From: Clostridiaceae bacterium OM02-2AC
GTDB lineage: Bacteria > Bacillota_I > Bacilli_A > Erysipelotrichales > Erysipelotrichaceae
DNA: 64,000 nt
NCBI GenBank assembly: GCA_003481775.1
Contig: QULU01000010.1
Location: forward strand, 1-64,000
Direction: 5' to 3'
Shown: positions 43,077 to 52,377 of the stretch, in pieces
Layout: every line of letters begins with the position of its first letter
Position numbering within the stretch: the first letter of the stretch is position 1
Notes under the pieces: model-generated
The model's database searches: none
Told to the model about the DNA's origin: nothing
Seen by the model: the letters and a program-made list of their open reading frames with translations, nothing else
Program-made: the position numbers and the translations under genes

Positions 43077-44387
43077 TTATTTTCTACATAACAATGCGAT
43101 TGCTTCTGTATGTGGAGTATGAGGAAACATATCGATCGGCTGAATCCTGTCCACGTTATAACGTGAACTTAGCACAGCCAGATTCTTTCCAAGCGTTGCC
43201 GGATTGCAGGAAACATAAATGATGCTTTTAATTTTACTTCGCAGAATGCAATCCAGCATAGCATCGTCCAAACCGCTTCTTGGTGGATCCACAACCAGCA
43301 CATCAATACTGCGCTTCTTTGACAGATAGGTCAGCTTATTCGCCGCATCGTCACACAGAAAGGAAACATGCTCACAGCCATTCAGCGCCGCATTTTGATT
43401 GGCATTTACGACCGCATCCTTAATGCTTTCAATTCCGATAATTTCCTTCGCCTTATCCTTCAGATACAAGGAAATTGCACCGATTCCACTGTAGGCCTCG
43501 ACAATCAGCTCATTATCCTCCTTCACCATGGATGCAATCGTTCGATACAGCTGTACCGCCTGTTTGCTGTTCAGCTGAAAGAATGACCGTGGTGAAATTC
43601 GTAGCTTTAAGCCGTCCAGCTCCATTGCCAGACTGGTTTCTCCTGCCAGATGTATCATTTTATTTCCAAACACCTCCGGTGTCTTTTTAATGGTATGTAT
43701 GCTCTGCCACAGACTCGTAAGCCCTTTTATCCGCATCAAATCAGAAATCAGGCGTTCATCAAGCTCATCATTTCCTGTAACAAGCGTGCACTGATAGCGA
43801 TTGTCAAAGCCTCGAACGACCAGATTACGGATTCCTTTTTTATCATGCGGATTATAGGATTCACAGCCATGTGTATTCAACACACGCATAATATCCATAC
43901 GGATCCGTTCCAGACCATCCTCATGTATCCAGCATTTCTTTACATCGATAAAGTAATTGGAATTCGGCATAAACAAGCCGCTGACCAGACGTCCTTCCTC
44001 CATGGCACAGGGCAGCTTAAATTGATTCCGGTAACCGAACACATCCTCACTCGCCTTTACACGGGCAACCTTTCTGGGATCGATTTGCGCATATTTTATC
44101 AGAGACTGCTTCAATAGATCCTGCTTGTATTCCAGCTGTGCCGGATAACGGGCAATCATCAGTGGGCAGGCACCGCAGGTATTCTGAATAAAACATTTCG
44201 GACGGATGCGGTTCTTACTGCTTTTAACCACCCGCAATAGCTCCGCTGTCGCATAGCGCTTTTGTTTATCCACTATGCGGATTTCCACTTCCTCCCCAAT
44301 CAGCGCCTGCGGTACAAATACAGGCATACGATCAATATAACCGATTCCTTCCCCGTTGATTCCTGTTTTCTTTATTGTTACTTTCAT
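43077..44387 (-). CDS. rlmD: 23S rRNA (uracil-C5)-methyltransferase, RlmD/RumA family
   Basis: 436 residues. An N-terminal TRAM domain (about 1-55) is followed by the iron-sulphur cysteines (CFIQNTCGACPLM plus a later Cys in KKCWIHE), the SAM-binding site EAYSGIGAISLYL and the motif DPPRSGLDD. The catalytic Cys lies in YVSCNPATL, and the C-terminal base is the Glu of FPHTPHTEAIALL. Firmicutes often have several paralogues (RlmCD), so the exact uridine is uncertain. Confidence 0.92.
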   Translation of the reverse strand: MKVTIKKTGINGEGIGYIDRMPVFVPQALIGEEVEIRIVDKQKRYATAELLRVVKSSKNRIRPKCFIQNTCGACPLMIARYPAQLEYKQDLLKQSLIKYAQIDPRKVARVKASEDVFGYRNQFKLPCAMEEGRLVSGLFMPNSNYFIDVKKCWIHEDGLERIRMDIMRVLNTHGCESYNPHDKKGIRNLVVRGFDNRYQCTLVTGNDELDERLISDLMRIKGLTSLWQSIHTIKKTPEVFGNKMIHLAGETSLAMELDGLKLRISPRSFFQLNSKQAVQLYRTIASMVKEDNELIVEAYSGIGAISLYLKDKAKEIIGIESIKDAVVNANQNAALNGCEHVSFLCDDAANKLTYLSKKRSIDVLVVDPPRSGLDDAMLDCILRSKIKSIIYVSCNPATLGKNLAVLSSRYNVDRIQPIDMFPHTPHTEAIALLCRK

Positions 44388-44409
44388 AAAATTCTTCCTC
44401 TTTCTTCTT

Positions 44410-45228
44410 CTAAAAACGGCTGCGTATTCTCTTCGTCAGCTCACTGCATAATATGAAAAATCTCTCATTCTTTAACGGTAGTGCTTCCTCTCTGCCATAA
44501 TCCTCCTCACAAATCAGATTCAGACAGAATCCCAGATAAATGATGCAGGATATCAGATAAATGGCCAGCAGCAGAGTAACCAGAGATGCAAGAGGGCCGT
44601 AAACATCCTTATAGGATGTAAAATGACTGACAATCGTTACAAATAAAGCAGCCAGACCCAGGATACAGATGGTCGAAAACATCGCACCGATGATGCCGAA
44701 GGACCAGTTGCGCTTCCGAAAGCTCAATGCCCGATACATCATGGTGAACAGCAGCAGCATGATAACCGCAGATACGATTGGCAAAAACTCATTCAGCCTT
44801 GTCGCTATGAATATGGATAAGACCAGCAGCAGAACAAGGGATACAAACAGCACCACTGACTTAATGCGAATCGACCACTTGGGCACCTCAACACTCTCAT
44901 GAGAGGCACTGATCAGCAGAAAGGAGAAAATACTTCTGCTTGCCAGATAAAAGGAAACACACATCGTCACGATAAAGGAGGTAATGTTGTAGTTCTGATT
45001 TGCAAAGAACTGAAATACTTGATCCAGACCGTCCATACTCATATCCGGCATAAAGCTGATCAAAAATTTCATAATGATATCCATCGGCAGATACGCAAAG
45101 CGAAACAGCATCGCAATCAGCAGCAGACTGGGAGCTAGTGCCAGCAGCAGAGAAAAAGACAGGGAGTATTTGAAGAGACTCCCTTCAAAGGATGTAAATT
45201 CCCGATACAGATCCATGATCCACTTCAT
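44410..45228 (-). CDS. YihY/BrkB family inner membrane protein
   Basis: 272 residues with six long hydrophobic segments. It matches the YihY (formerly RNase BN-like, BrkB) family: SLLLALAPSLLLIAMLFRF early, PIVSAVIMLLLFTMMYR, and GPLASLVTLLLAIYLISCIIYLG near the end. Function is not established in the family. It lies 22 bases upstream of rlmD on the same strand, so the two are probably co-transcribed. Confidence 0.87.
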   Translation of the reverse strand: MKWIMDLYREFTSFEGSLFKYSLSFSLLLALAPSLLLIAMLFRFAYLPMDIIMKFLISFMPDMSMDGLDQVFQFFANQNYNITSFIVTMCVSFYLASRSIFSFLLISASHESVEVPKWSIRIKSVVLFVSLVLLLVLSIFIATRLNEFLPIVSAVIMLLLFTMMYRALSFRKRNWSFGIIGAMFSTICILGLAALFVTIVSHFTSYKDVYGPLASLVTLLLAIYLISCIIYLGFCLNLICEEDYGREEALPLKNERFFILCSELTKRIRSRF

Positions 45229-45281
45229 ACCTTCACCTGCCTTGCTTCATTAACTGCTCTACTATACCATAAATACATGCA

Positions 45282-45767
45282 TTATGCATCCATCTTCTGC
45301 ATATAGTTTACCACCTTTTCACTGTCTGAACCAAGAACAAAGTAATAATACTGTCCAATTCTGCCCTCTTTCGCCTGATACAGCAAATCTGCCGCCTCCG
45401 GGACATAAGCGCCCCATTGTTTTTTCAATGCTTCCTTACGGCTTTTGATCGCCTTCTTCACTTCCCCCTCATTCTCCTTCTTCACCTTAAACAATGCGAT
45501 TTCTCCAAGCTGTGCCTGTACAGCAGCGGTTTTCACCATACATCCATCTATTTTCGTCATATCCAGATGATAGAGCGTCTCCACTTCCCGCTCACTCAGC
45601 GCGTTATCCTTTAACAACGCAATCGAAAAAGCTCCATCAGCAATCTGTTCATTGATATCCGAAAATACGCTGGAAAGATTTTTATCCCCTTGGGCAAAGG
45701 TTCCGTTGTTCTCTCTGCAGCCACACAGCAGACATAGCAGTATTCCTATAAGCAATCGTTTTTTCAT
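45282..45767 (-). CDS. Lipoprotein, DUF4358-like
   Basis: Start ATG 45767 (MKKRLLIG) after AGGAGGTC. A signal peptide with the lipobox LLCGC gives a lipid-anchored protein with a mature part of about 145 residues. The pattern (ALSEREVETLYHLD, DGCMVKTAAVQAQLGEIALF, GQYYYFVLGSDSEKV) fits the DUF4358 family seen in many Firmicutes. Role unknown; it acts at the outer face of the membrane. Confidence 0.78.
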   Translation of the reverse strand: MKKRLLIGILLCLLCGCRENNGTFAQGDKNLSSVFSDINEQIADGAFSIALLKDNALSEREVETLYHLDMTKIDGCMVKTAAVQAQLGEIALFKVKKENEGEVKKAIKSRKEALKKQWGAYVPEAADLLYQAKEGRIGQYYYFVLGSDSEKVVNYMQKMDA

Positions 45768-45827
45768 GCAAAGACCTCCTTTTCTACTGTATGGAAAAAA
45801 AGAGGAATTCATGCATGGTACGATTCA

Positions 45828-45977
45828 AAAAAACAGTCTGTCCTATATAACTTATGAGTATCTCAGGGAAGCTCTATCGCATACAAAAAGGCTTCCTGCA
45901 AGGTGTCAAACCAAAAATAGCCTGTCCTACATACCATACAAGAAGCCGCAGGGAGGCTCTATCCACATACAAAAAAG
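45828..45977. repeat. Imperfect tandem duplication, two copies of about 64 bp
   Basis: Copy 1 (about 45828-45890) and copy 2 (about 45912-45977) share AAAAA(C/T)AG(T/C)CTGTCCTA, CAGGGA(A/G)GCTCTATC and CATACAAAAA. The spacing of 84 bases keeps a codon phase, and both translate as KNSLSYI-Y...SI/LSHxxKR in one frame, but there is no convincing gene start. It may be a dispersed genomic repeat. Confidence 0.5.
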
Positions 45978-46020
45978 GATCCTTTTCTATATTGACAGGT
46001 AACGCAAAGCCGCTGTTGCA

Positions 46021-46044
46021 CAAAAAAAGCTGAATTTCTTCAGC
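46021..46044 (-). terminator. Terminator of the pyrophosphatase-like gene
   Basis: On the minus strand, GCTGAA pairs with TTCAGC around GAAA and is followed by seven T residues. Confidence 0.85.
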
Positions 46045-46434
46045 CTAATCGTTCTGTGCCCATTCCGGAACTTCATTTCCGCGACGGATCAAAACCGCCT
46101 TCTGAAATTCTGTCTGATTCAGAAATTCCAGAATATCATTTTCGTCTTCCTCTGTACAGCCAACCAGCAATTTGACCTCGCAGTCCTTTTTCAAAATATC
46201 TGCACTGATTACAACGGACTGTACGAGATTGCTTTTTTCACTGCCTCTGAACACATCGATCGGTGCCTGATCAGAGCCTGTGGTGTCATTCAGGTATCCG
46301 TAATCTACCGGATATACCAGGTTGCTGTATTTGTAATGACAGGTATTTCTGGGTCTGTCGATTACGAGCTTGCTCGATAAAAACAAAGTATCCAGCTTCT
46401 GCCAGAAAAATGCATTGTTCTCAAAAGAATTCAT
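46045..46434 (-). CDS. Inorganic pyrophosphatase-like protein (family I fold, atypical site)
   Basis: Start ATG 46434 with AAAGGAGGA 11 bases upstream. The 129-residue protein is shorter than family I enzymes (about 175). It keeps IDRPRNTCHYKY, then YPVDYGYLNDT as in inorganic pyrophosphatases. The metal-binding block DGDPxDV reads DQAPIDV, with one acidic residue replaced by Ala. It may be an inactive or altered relative. Its gene lies 17 bases after the alpha-hydroxy-acid oxidase on the same strand. Confidence 0.7.
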   Translation of the reverse strand: MNSFENNAFFWQKLDTLFLSSKLVIDRPRNTCHYKYSNLVYPVDYGYLNDTTGSDQAPIDVFRGSEKSNLVQSVVISADILKKDCEVKLLVGCTEEDENDILEFLNQTEFQKAVLIRRGNEVPEWAQND

Positions 46435-46451
46435 AATGATCATCTCCTCCT

Positions 46452-47477
46452 TTAGAATTTTACGCTGACGCAATCTCTGGTTATATCCTGAATCGTCTTA
46501 CAACCAGCCATTGCCATCGCCTCTTTTAACTCCAGTCTGATTTTTTCCAAATAGGTCACAAGACCGTCACTGCCATCTCCAATAACCGCCTGGGAAACCG
46601 GCCTGCCAATCAGTACGCCGTCTGCCCCCAGTGCAAGTGCTTTGAAAACGTCATTTCCTGTGCGGAATGCGCCATCCACAAAAATTTTCATACGCCCGTC
46701 TACTACCTTCACGATGTCCTCCAGTACCTCAATACCGGACAGACAGTCATCCAGAACACGGCCGCCATGATTGCTTACAATAATACCGGATGCTCCTGCT
46801 TCCAGCGCCTTGCGGGCACCCTTCACGCTGAGTATCCCTTTTAGAATAAAAGGAACCTCTCCACAGATTTCCGTAATTTCCTTTAGCTCCTCAACATTTT
46901 TGAATCCGACTGGTGTAATGCTTGTTCTCAAATTTGTCAAACCGCTGGCATCAATATCACTGGCAATCGCCAACGCATGTCCTTCTTTTGCCAGTTCGAT
47001 TCGCCAGGCCATATGCTCCCTGCTCCACGGCTTGATCGTTGGTACACCACAGCCGTCATGCTGCTGAACGACAGACATCGGACCTTTGAACATTTCATCA
47101 TGCATACCATCTCCGGTAAAGGCCAATGTTCCCGCACGCCGACAGCCTTCCACAAGTGCTCTGGTATAGCTCATATCATCCAGCTCTGCTCCATAATTCT
47201 GCAATATCCCGCTAATCGGTGCCGCATAAACCGGCAAGGATACCTTATGTCCAAAAAATTCGGAAGCCGTATCGATTTCCGTATTGTCACTGATTGTATC
47301 CATGGTAATGAATACCTTTTTCAGCATTTCAGCATTTCTTACAAATGCACTCCCACTGCCCTTTCCTCCGGGACCGGGTGTTTCGCCCCGACATGCCAAT
47401 CCATTGCATACCGGACAGCATCTGCATTTTGCGCACAGAGTTTTTGCGTTTGCATAAACCTCCTGCCACGTCTTCAT
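46452..47477 (-). CDS. FMN-dependent alpha-hydroxy-acid oxidizing protein
   Basis: 341 residues. The (beta-alpha)8 FMN barrel is clear: the active-site His/Gly block IVSNHGGRVLDD, then MKIFVDGAFRTGNDVFKALALGADGVLIGRP for phosphate binding. The N-terminus carries an unusual cysteine cluster, CAKCRCCPVCNGLACRG, typical of the clostridial branch and possibly metal- or cluster-binding. Relatives oxidise lactate, glycolate or similar 2-hydroxy acids; the substrate here is not known. Probably in an operon with the pyrophosphatase-like gene. Confidence 0.88.
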   Translation of the reverse strand: MKTWQEVYANAKTLCAKCRCCPVCNGLACRGETPGPGGKGSGSAFVRNAEMLKKVFITMDTISDNTEIDTASEFFGHKVSLPVYAAPISGILQNYGAELDDMSYTRALVEGCRRAGTLAFTGDGMHDEMFKGPMSVVQQHDGCGVPTIKPWSREHMAWRIELAKEGHALAIASDIDASGLTNLRTSITPVGFKNVEELKEITEICGEVPFILKGILSVKGARKALEAGASGIIVSNHGGRVLDDCLSGIEVLEDIVKVVDGRMKIFVDGAFRTGNDVFKALALGADGVLIGRPVSQAVIGDGSDGLVTYLEKIRLELKEAMAMAGCKTIQDITRDCVSVKF

Positions 47478-47806
47478 ATCAACACATCACTTTCTTCAAC
47501 TTTCGTAAAAAGCCTTCCACTCACTTTACTATTATAGCGGTTATGAAAAAAATTATCAATCCTTTTAAAAGATTTTCATAAGTTTTTTCATTTTGCATCA
47601 TTCCACTGTCATAAAAAACATGCCAGCGTCATAAAATAAGAGAATACACTGTTTCTGATGATACTCAAAAAAGGATTAGAATCATACTTATGAGCAGCAA
47701 AAGGAATCAATTTCATTTTGTTAAATCAATGAAACTGATTCCTTATTCTCCTATTGCTTCTATACTACCTTACAGCGCGTAACCTTACCTTATCATTCTC
47801 CTGCTT
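47478..47806. other. Intergenic region with a long stem-loop
   Basis: A 17-base inverted repeat (arms 47701-47717 and 47728-47744, one mismatch that is G-U as RNA on the minus strand) stands after the thioredoxin-like gene and probably ends its transcript, although the U-run is short. The rest is the promoter region of the oxidase gene. No gene is seen. Confidence 0.55.
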
Positions 47807-48244
47807 TTATTTCAGAGTTTCAATGTTATGCTCTTTCACCCAGTCCCAGAATTCCAGCGGATTTTCTTCGTCGAAGCCGGTGATGTCATCCTTGACCACC
47901 CCATCCTTAATATAATAAACATGCGGTGTAGTGCCTGGCTTTTTCAGTCTGGTTTTCAACAGGTCGTTATCCGCATACAGATTTTCAGTTGTGGAATCAT
48001 CCATTTTTACATTATAGATGATCGTAGGATGATCTTCTATCGTATCCTCCAGCATCTTGTGCATCAGCTGGCAGTAATAGCATTTATCTCTTGTAATCAT
48101 AAGCAGAAACGTCTCTTTTTTATCCATCTTGGAAAAAGCATCCTCGATTCCAATCTGTTGAACCTTTCCCTTTTCCTGCTCCTTGTCACTGCAGCCGGTA
48201 AGCAGAAGCATACAACAGAACATAGACAGTATAAATTTTTTCAT
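47807..48244 (-). CDS. Thioredoxin-like lipoprotein with CYYC motif
   Basis: 145 residues. A signal peptide ends in the lipobox LLTGC, so the protein is anchored outside the membrane. The thioredoxin fold contains the redox pair in RDKCYYCQLMHKML and the cis-Pro in GTTPHVYYIKDG. It may be a thiol-disulphide oxidoreductase acting on exported proteins. No partner gene such as ccdA adjoins. Confidence 0.83.
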   Translation of the reverse strand: MKKFILSMFCCMLLLTGCSDKEQEKGKVQQIGIEDAFSKMDKKETFLLMITRDKCYYCQLMHKMLEDTIEDHPTIIYNVKMDDSTTENLYADNDLLKTRLKKPGTTPHVYYIKDGVVKDDITGFDEENPLEFWDWVKEHNIETLK

Positions 48245-48454
48245 AATATCACCTCATCCTTCCGGAATATTCCCTATTATACCCATTTCCCTTAAATTAT
48301 TCAACTACAAACAAACACCTGCAGACATAGCAACACTTCCTGGCAGCGAATTAGCTGAGCGATAAGCAGAAAATGCCGTGTTTCCTGAAGAAAAGAAGAG
48401 CAGCTCCCGTTTTTAAAAGCTACCCTTCCTGTGTAGAAATGCAATACATCTAAA

Positions 48455-51055
48455 TTATCGTATCTTCAAAGCCCGCATGGAATTCAGAATGGCAATCAGA
48501 GTCACACCGACATCCGCAAAGACACCCATCCACATATTCGCCATACCAAATGCTGTCAGGATTAGGATAATAGCCTTAATTCCCAAAGAGAATACAATAT
48601 TCTGCCATAATATCTGCATGGTTTTTCTTGCGATATGAATTGCCGCACTCAGTGCAGAGGGATCATCCTTCATCAATACGACATCTGCCGCCTCGATTGC
48701 TGCATCACTTCCGATGCCCCCCATTGCGACACCGATATCCGCTCTTGCCAGTACCGGCGCATCATTGATACCATCACCGACAAAGGCCAGCTTGCCATGC
48801 TCACTCTCCTGCTTCAAAAGCTCCTCGACCTTTTCCACCTTATCTGCGGGAAGCAGCTGCATGTGAACCTCATCTAATCCCAGAACAGCTGCAACATGCT
48901 CTCCTACCTTATAGCGGTCACCACTCAGCATAACGCACTTCTTAACACCACTGCGTTTCAGTGAAGCAATAGCCTCCTTACTTGTTTCCTTAATTTCATC
49001 ATCAATAACGATATAGCCCTCATACGCACCATCCATCGCGATATGCACAATAGTACCCAGTGCTTCACTTTCCTCATAAGGAATAGCATTTGCCTGCATC
49101 AGCTTATAATTTCCCACCAGCAGCTCGTGCTGATCCAGCTGTACATGGATTCCATTTCCGGCAACCTCTTCATATCGGCTCAATCTTTCCGCATCGATTG
49201 GCTTTGCATACGCCTTGCGAATGGAAAGTGCGATTGGATGCGTTGAGTAATTCTCTGCATAGGCAGCCATTTCCAGCAGCTCTTCCTCACTGCGTGCAGC
49301 AGCATGTATTTGTGTTACGGTAAAGACTCCCTTTGTCAGAGTACCGGTTTTATCAAACACAACGGTGTCTATATCCTTTAATGCCTCCAGATAGTTACCG
49401 CCCTTGATCAGAATACCGGATTTACTGGCTGCTCCGATTCCTGCAAACATTCCCAGCGGTACACTGATTACCAGTGCACACGGACAGGACACAACAAGGA
49501 AGGTCAATGCCCGATACAGCCATTCGGAAAAGACGGCATCCGGGACAAACAGCATTGGCAGCACGGCCAGTGCGATGGCCAGAAATACAACCGTTGGCGT
49601 ATACACCTTCGCAAAACGGGTGATAAATTTTTCCATCGGCGCCTTTTTACTGCTTGCATTCTCGACCAGCTCCAGAATACGGGACACGGTAGATTCCCCA
49701 TACTCCTTGCTGACCTCTACCTTCAGCACACCACTCAGATTGACAACTCCTGCAAGTACCTCATCCTGCTGTTCGACATCCCTTGGCAGGGATTCTCCGG
49801 TCAATGCAGAGGTATCAAGAGAACTGCTTCCCTCCACAATTACACCGTCCAGCGGCACACGCTCTCCCGGCTTAATCACAATCATATCATGAAGTCCAAC
49901 CGCTTCCGGTGATACCCTTACCTCTTTTCCGTCCTTCAACAAATTGGCATAATCCGCACGGATATTCATTAAAGAGGAAATTGATTTTCTGGAACGATTC
50001 ACTGCATAGGACTGAAACATTTCTCCGATTTCATAAAAGATCATAACAGCAACCGCTTCCTTATAGGAGCCAGTAGCCAGTGCTCCGATTGTCGCAACAC
50101 TCATCAGGAAGTTTTCATCAAAAACCTCTCCCTTGCATATATTGCGCAGAGCAACATAAACTACCTTGCCACCGGCCATCAAATAGGCAGCCAGAAACAG
50201 CCATACAGACCAGTCCTGCGCTTCAAATACAATAGCAGCTGCAAACAGAAGTATTCCCAGATACAAGCGTGCATTCTCCTGAAAGGAAAACATGCGGGCA
50301 GGCTTTTCCTCTTCTGTAGATTTCTCCATTTCAACTGTCACACCATCCTCCAGCGTCGGTATAACCGCCATAATCGCTTCGATGGTTTCCTCACTGCGGG
50401 CTGCATCCTGCAGCTCTACAAATAGAACCCCCTGTGAGAAGTTCATGCTGGCATCCCTTATATTCTCCATTTTGCGAACATACGCTTCGATTTTATTGGC
50501 ACAGTTTGCACAATCGAGATTTTTAACATACAGCTTGATTGCGCCCTGAATTTCACGATCCTCATGTGCTTCATGAGCGTGGTCATGCCCGCAGGCGCAG
50601 TCTTCATGATGGTGATGGCCACCGTGCTTCTGCACGCCGTCTTCCTGCATAGGTCCTTCCATGCAGCCGCAGTGATCGTGGTGTGCATGTGCAGCCGTGT
50701 GTGCACAGCCGCAGCCCTCATGGTCATGAGCATGCACTTCCCCACAATCACAGCCCCCCTGTGTATGCGCGTGCTCATGTACCTCATGGAGATGATCGGA
50801 TTTTCGTCCTTCCTCCTGCTTTGCCTCTTTTGCTTTTTTAGCATCCCTGCGGCGCATAATTACATCCGGCTCAACCGCCTGTACAGTTTCTCTGATCGCA
50901 GCCTCTATTCCCTCATGCTCCATATCTACAAGCATTCGCTTGCTTACAAAATCCACGGAGCATTCCTTTACACCCTTGATTTTACTTACATGCTTTTCAA
51001 TCTTCATTGCACAGTTTGCACAATCAAGCTCATCCAATATATACATTCGTTCCAT
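48455..51055 (-). CDS. Zn/Cd/Pb-translocating P1B-type ATPase with two HMA domains and His/Cys-rich linker
   Basis: 866 residues. HMA domain 1 (DELDCANCAMKI, residues about 1-65), a very His/Asp/Cys-rich linker (about 90-165, with HHHHEDCACGHDHAHE), HMA domain 2 (KNLDCANCANKI, about 170-235), then the membrane part with the ion-binding SCPCALV. Phosphorylation site DKTGTL, HP motif THPIAL and hinge GDGINDAPVLARAD follow. The SPC motif and DCANC sites fit CadA/ZntA exporters of Zn, Cd and Pb. It follows an ArsR-type repressor and a methyltransferase in one operon and exports metal when the repressor is released. Confidence 0.94.
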   Translation of the reverse strand: MERMYILDELDCANCAMKIEKHVSKIKGVKECSVDFVSKRMLVDMEHEGIEAAIRETVQAVEPDVIMRRRDAKKAKEAKQEEGRKSDHLHEVHEHAHTQGGCDCGEVHAHDHEGCGCAHTAAHAHHDHCGCMEGPMQEDGVQKHGGHHHHEDCACGHDHAHEAHEDREIQGAIKLYVKNLDCANCANKIEAYVRKMENIRDASMNFSQGVLFVELQDAARSEETIEAIMAVIPTLEDGVTVEMEKSTEEEKPARMFSFQENARLYLGILLFAAAIVFEAQDWSVWLFLAAYLMAGGKVVYVALRNICKGEVFDENFLMSVATIGALATGSYKEAVAVMIFYEIGEMFQSYAVNRSRKSISSLMNIRADYANLLKDGKEVRVSPEAVGLHDMIVIKPGERVPLDGVIVEGSSSLDTSALTGESLPRDVEQQDEVLAGVVNLSGVLKVEVSKEYGESTVSRILELVENASSKKAPMEKFITRFAKVYTPTVVFLAIALAVLPMLFVPDAVFSEWLYRALTFLVVSCPCALVISVPLGMFAGIGAASKSGILIKGGNYLEALKDIDTVVFDKTGTLTKGVFTVTQIHAAARSEEELLEMAAYAENYSTHPIALSIRKAYAKPIDAERLSRYEEVAGNGIHVQLDQHELLVGNYKLMQANAIPYEESEALGTIVHIAMDGAYEGYIVIDDEIKETSKEAIASLKRSGVKKCVMLSGDRYKVGEHVAAVLGLDEVHMQLLPADKVEKVEELLKQESEHGKLAFVGDGINDAPVLARADIGVAMGGIGSDAAIEAADVVLMKDDPSALSAAIHIARKTMQILWQNIVFSLGIKAIILILTAFGMANMWMGVFADVGVTLIAILNSMRALKIR

Positions 51056-51121
51056 ATGCTGCCTCCTTACCTTATAATTACTTGCGTTATTGCTTGCTCT
51101 GCATCAAATCGTACAGCGGCT

Positions 51122-51796
51122 TTATTTTCCACGTTCCCGCGCATCCCCGCGCTTTGCACGAATACAATAGGATTTTTTCTTTTTCACCACATGAATCTCA
51201 ATAGACGTATATCCGTTCCGCTTCAATGCCGCCTTCACATCCATTGGCTCGTACAGCTGAAAGCCGTATTCATTTAAGGGAAGGCGCGACATAAAAGATG
51301 GTTCATAGAAGGCCAATAGCAGTGTCCCTCCCGGCCTGAGTATACGCGCTATCTCATGTAAGCCCATATCCAGTGTTTTCCAGAAATAAATCGTATTGAT
51401 GCTGTATACCGTATCCATATAGGCATCTGCATATGGCAAAGACTCTGCACGGCCCATAGCAAGCTTCAGATATCCCTTCTGCAGGCTGGGCAGCAGCTTC
51501 CCTTCCACCGCTGTCATACAGCTATCACTGATTTCCGTCCCATAAACACTGCGACAGCCCTTATTCAACACGCGCTGCAGCATTTTCCCGTTTCCAAATC
51601 CAATATCCAGAATACGCCCCTGCAGCGGCAGCTCTTTTAGGACCTGCTTATACTGTGCACGATTCATGAAATTCATGATTCGCGTCGCTAGGCGTCCGCC
51701 AAAGCCTTCCGGCCTGCGAAACTGCGACACGATCCTACACGGAAACAAGGCTCCAGAGGCCATACGCTGTGCCATCCTGAACCACAACCTTTTCAT
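51122..51796 (-). CDS. Class I SAM-dependent methyltransferase in the metal-efflux operon
   Basis: 224 residues from ATG 51796 behind TGGAGG, one base after the repressor stop. SAM motif I is LDIGFGNGKML, the acidic strand-2 end is YGTEIS, and VYSINTIYFW is the motif IV region, as in UbiE/SmtA-like enzymes. The substrate is unknown. Its place between a CadC-like repressor and a metal ATPase suggests a link to metal or metalloid stress, but methylation of a metal is not supported by any signature here. Confidence 0.8.
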   Translation of the reverse strand: MKRLWFRMAQRMASGALFPCRIVSQFRRPEGFGGRLATRIMNFMNRAQYKQVLKELPLQGRILDIGFGNGKMLQRVLNKGCRSVYGTEISDSCMTAVEGKLLPSLQKGYLKLAMGRAESLPYADAYMDTVYSINTIYFWKTLDMGLHEIARILRPGGTLLLAFYEPSFMSRLPLNEYGFQLYEPMDVKAALKRNGYTSIEIHVVKKKKSYCIRAKRGDARERGK

Positions 51797-51797
51797 A

Positions 51798-52157
51798 TCA
51801 GTCCTCCATGATATGTGATAAGCCTGCATCAAATATGAGCTGAATATGCTGATCATCCAGAGAATAATAGATATTCTTCCCGCTTCTGCGGTATTTTATC
51901 AGGCGATTCTGCCGAAGAACACTCAGCTGATGGGAAACCGCGGAGTGTGTCATTTCCAGCAGCTCCGACAAATCACATACACATAATTCTTCCTGAAACA
52001 ACGCACTCAGTATTTTCAGTCTAGTCGGGTCCGAGAACATTTTAAACAGGGTCCCCAGATGTTGAAACTGTTCCTGCGTCAGCAGTGTATCCTTTACTCT
52101 TGCCACGGTATCCGCATGCACCTCAGTTACTTCACATTCCATTGCTTCCTTTGTCAT
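51798..52157 (-). CDS. ArsR/SmtB family metal-sensing repressor, CadC-like
   Basis: Start ATG 52157, seven bases after GAGGG. About 119 residues with a winged helix-turn-helix: LCVCDLSELLEMTHSAVSHQ, then LRQNRLIKYRRSGKNIYY. The two Cys in LCVCDL and the N-terminal Cys in MECEVTEVHAD correspond to the alpha3N (Cd/Pb/Bi) metal site of CadC. C-terminal DDQHIQLIFDAGLSHIMED carries the possible alpha5 Zn site. It represses the operon until metal binds. A perfect palindromic operator lies directly upstream. Confidence 0.92.
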   Translation of the reverse strand: MTKEAMECEVTEVHADTVARVKDTLLTQEQFQHLGTLFKMFSDPTRLKILSALFQEELCVCDLSELLEMTHSAVSHQLSVLRQNRLIKYRRSGKNIYYSLDDQHIQLIFDAGLSHIMED

Positions 52158-52178
52158 TCGCAATCCCTCATTCCTTTA

Positions 52179-52202
52179 ACATATGAACATCTGTTCATAT
52201 GT
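52179..52202. promoter_or_regulatory. Perfect CadC/SmtB-type operator
   Basis: ACATATGAACA (52179-52189) and TGTTCATATGT (52192-52202) are perfect inverted arms separated by TC. The core ATATGAACA-N2-TGTTCATAT is the recognised ArsR/SmtB box. It lies 22 bases upstream of the repressor start. Confidence 0.92.
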
Positions 52203-52377
52203 ATTATATGTGATAGATTGCCATTTGTAAATAGAAAATTAAAAATCTTCTCATACTTCGTAAAAAAGTCCCCAACCAACAAAAAATATCATACGAAATC
52301 ACAGGATACTGTCGGGCACATACGATGCCTGCAAATCCTGACTGGATTCGCTGCTCGAAGAACAAAAAAAGAACAGA

